Shown here: positions 5,423-6,796 of the stretch, one piece after another
Position numbering within the stretch: the first letter of the stretch is position 1
Layout: each line of letters starts with the position of its first letter
Assembly (NCBI GenBank): GCA_002298885.1
Contig: DBMK01000208.1
Coordinates: 1 to 6,796 of the forward strand
Direction of reading: 5' to 3'
DNA: 6,796 nucleotides
Source: Anaerolineaceae bacterium UBA700
GTDB taxonomy: Bacteria; Chloroflexota; Anaerolineae; Anaerolineales; Anaerolineaceae
Notes under the pieces: generated by a model
Database searches by the model: none
The model's input: the letters and a program-made list of their open reading frames with translations, nothing else
What the model was told of the DNA's origin: nothing
Program-made: the position numbers and the translations under genes

Positions 5423-6754
5423 ATGCCCGACTTCGACGTAACCCGTGATCTGCTGGTGCGCGGCATGGCCGCCATCAAAGACAAAGATTTTTCCATGGGC
5501 CGGCGCTACCTGAAAAGGATGCTGAACCTGGACCCGCCATACGACCAGCGCGTGGACGCCCTGGTGTACCTGGCCGAAATCGCCGAGACCCCTGAGGAGA
5601 AGCGCGAGCTGATCGCCCAGGTGCTGGCGATCGATCCCAGCGAGCCGCGCGTCCGGCGCCAAATGGCCATACTCGACGGCAAGCTCGACCCCACCAAAAT
5701 CGTCGACCCCGACCGCCTGGCGGCCCGCCCGGCGCCGGTGGGCGCAGCCGCCGCCGACGCCAAACGCTTCATCTGCCCCAACTGCGGCGGGCGCATGGTC
5801 TACACCCCGGACGGGCAGGGCCTGTTTTGCGAATACTGCTCGGGGCGCGAGCGGGCCGAAAAAGCCAAAAAGGCGGCCGAAACGGCCGCCGGCGGCGGAC
5901 TGGCCGAGGAAGATTTCACCGTGGCCATGGCCAACGGGCGCGGCCACCTGAAGCCGGTACAGCAGCAGGTGTTCGCCTGCCAGGGCTGCGGCGCCACCTT
6001 CCTTATGCCGCCGCAGCAGCTCACCCTCACCTGCCCTTACTGCGAGTCGGCCTATGTGGTCAAGGAAAGCCAGGCCCGCGAGCTGGTGGCCCCCGAGGGC
6101 GTCATTCCCTTCGTTATCGGCGAAAAAGAGGCCCAGCAGGCCCTGCGCGGGTGGTTCCAGCAACAGCAGTTCGCTTCCCCCGTGCGCGTGGCGAACGGGC
6201 GCGGCCTGTACCTGCCGGCCTGGACTTTCGACCTGGGCGGCCAGGTGGACTGGCGCTGCTGGATGAAGGTGGGCCGGGACCAGTTGACCGGCAAGGATAT
6301 TTGGGAGAAGCGGGTGGACCTGGAACTGGTGTATTACAACGACCTGCTCATCCCGGCCAGCCAGCGCCTGTCAGAAGTGTGCCGGGCCGAGTTGTCGTGC
6401 TACGACCTGGCCGGGCTGGTGCCCTACGAAGAGAAGTACCTGGCCGACTGGCCGGCCGAGACCTACCAGAAAACGGTCGGGGACGCCTCACTGGAAGCGC
6501 GCCAGTCCGCCTACCAAAAGGAGCAGGCCAAGGTCAAGAACAAGCTGCTGTACGACAAGGTGCGCGACCTCAATTTCAGCTCGCTGGGCATCCTGGTCGA
6601 GTCGTTCAAGCTGGTGCTGCTGCCGGCCTGGCTCACCCATTACACCCTTGAGGAGAAGCGCTACGAGGTCGTCGTCAACGGCCAGACCGGCCACGTCACC
6701 GGCTCCCGCCCAGTGGGAAAGCTGCAAGGGTTGTTCAATAAAATAATGAAGTAA
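5423..6754 (+). CDS. Double zinc-ribbon protein with TPR-like N-terminus, function unknown
   Basis: A 443-residue protein with no signal peptide or clear membrane segment, probably cytosolic. Residues about 5-83 form helical pairs of TPR type (for example GRRYLKRMLNLDP). Zinc ribbon 1 uses Cys118/Cys121 and Cys136/Cys139; after a charged Ala-rich linker (about 141-165), zinc ribbon 2 uses Cys186/Cys189 and Cys204/Cys207. From about 225 a conserved domain begins: VIPFVIGEKEAQQALRGW, then LYLPAWTFD, and near the end LLPAWLTHY and VNGQTGHVTGSRP (418-430). This C-terminal pattern occurs in bacterial zinc-ribbon proteins sometimes labelled PriA-like or replication-restart proteins, but no helicase motifs (Walker A or DEAH) are present, so that label is not supported. 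The ATG at 5423 is preferred over Met15 because it keeps the first helix. It stands alone after a 453-bp repeat-rich gap. The role (nucleic-acid binding or protein assembly) is open. Confidence 0.88.
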   Translation: MPDFDVTRDLLVRGMAAIKDKDFSMGRRYLKRMLNLDPPYDQRVDALVYLAEIAETPEEKRELIAQVLAIDPSEPRVRRQMAILDGKLDPTKIVDPDRLAARPAPVGAAAADAKRFICPNCGGRMVYTPDGQGLFCEYCSGRERAEKAKKAAETAAGGGLAEEDFTVAMANGRGHLKPVQQQVFACQGCGATFLMPPQQLTLTCPYCESAYVVKESQARELVAPEGVIPFVIGEKEAQQALRGWFQQQQFASPVRVANGRGLYLPAWTFDLGGQVDWRCWMKVGRDQLTGKDIWEKRVDLELVYYNDLLIPASQRLSEVCRAELSCYDLAGLVPYEEKYLADWPAETYQKTVGDASLEARQSAYQKEQAKVKNKLLYDKVRDLNFSSLGILVESFKLVLLPAWLTHYTLEEKRYEVVVNGQTGHVTGSRPVGKLQGLFNKIMK

Positions 6755-6761
6755 TACTTTT

Positions 6762-6796
6762 CCACGAATTACGCGAATTTTAACGAATGGTCACGA
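6762..6796. repeat. CGAAT-periodic repeat, cut by the window end
   Basis: CGAAT begins at 6765, 6774 and 6784, and CGA begins again at 6794, giving spacings of 9, 10 and 10. It starts eight bases after the stop of the zinc-ribbon gene. It may be the left part of a longer intergenic repeat; only 35 bases are visible. Confidence 0.4.

Noticed and set aside
5342..6163. A 273-codon open frame on the minus strand
   Set aside because: It is antisense to the zinc-ribbon gene, and its C-terminal end is the translation of the TGGGTT repeat and 7-mer array, a common source of false proteins.
5827..6651. A 274-codon open frame on the plus strand in another frame of the zinc-ribbon gene
   Set aside because: It is Arg/Gly/Ala-rich out-of-frame reading of GC-rich coding DNA. 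The overlapping frame has paired zinc-binding cysteines and conserved motifs.

Overview
The window looks like a chromosomal fragment of a GC-rich, free-living bacterium, most probably a Chloroflexi (Anaerolineae-type) genome. This is an inference from three things: gene families typical of that group, intergenic DNA filled with short tandem and palindromic repeats, and starts without Shine-Dalgarno sequences. No rRNA, tRNA or other marker gene is present to prove it. All five genes are on the + strand.

Layout. Positions 1-705 hold the 3' part of an AT-rich hypothetical gene cut by the window edge. An AT-rich spacer (706-904) follows, with a candidate extended -10 promoter and four 7-bp tandem repeats ending six bases before the next start. 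Then come three tightly packed genes: a lipoprotein alpha/beta-hydrolase of the tripeptidyl-aminopeptidase type (905-2914), a multi-pass GT-C glycosyltransferase resembling mycobacterial AftB (2919-4511, 4-bp gap), and a YbaK/EbsC-type aminoacyl-tRNA deacylase (4508-4969, ATGA overlap). Their spacing indicates one transcript, although the three functions (envelope peptidase, envelope glycosylation, translation quality control) form no obvious pathway.

The 453-bp gap 4970-5422 is the most unusual part. It contains a 271-bp element (4984-5254) bounded by 39-nt imperfect inverted repeats that match at 31 of 39 positions. Inside are several perfect palindromes and a second inner inverted pair (GCCTGGGG/CCCCAGGC). 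After it come a weak promoter candidate, a small dispersed-type TGGGTT/AACCCA repeat, and a second four-copy 7-bp tandem array. This array has the same copy number, the same variation pattern and the same distance to the ATG as the one before the hydrolase gene.

The last gene (5423-6754) encodes a soluble protein with a TPR-like N-terminus, two CxxC...CxxC zinc ribbons and a conserved C-terminal domain of unknown function. The window ends in the start of a CGAAT-periodic repeat. The best candidates for something undescribed are the 271-bp element and the paired pre-start 7-mer arrays.
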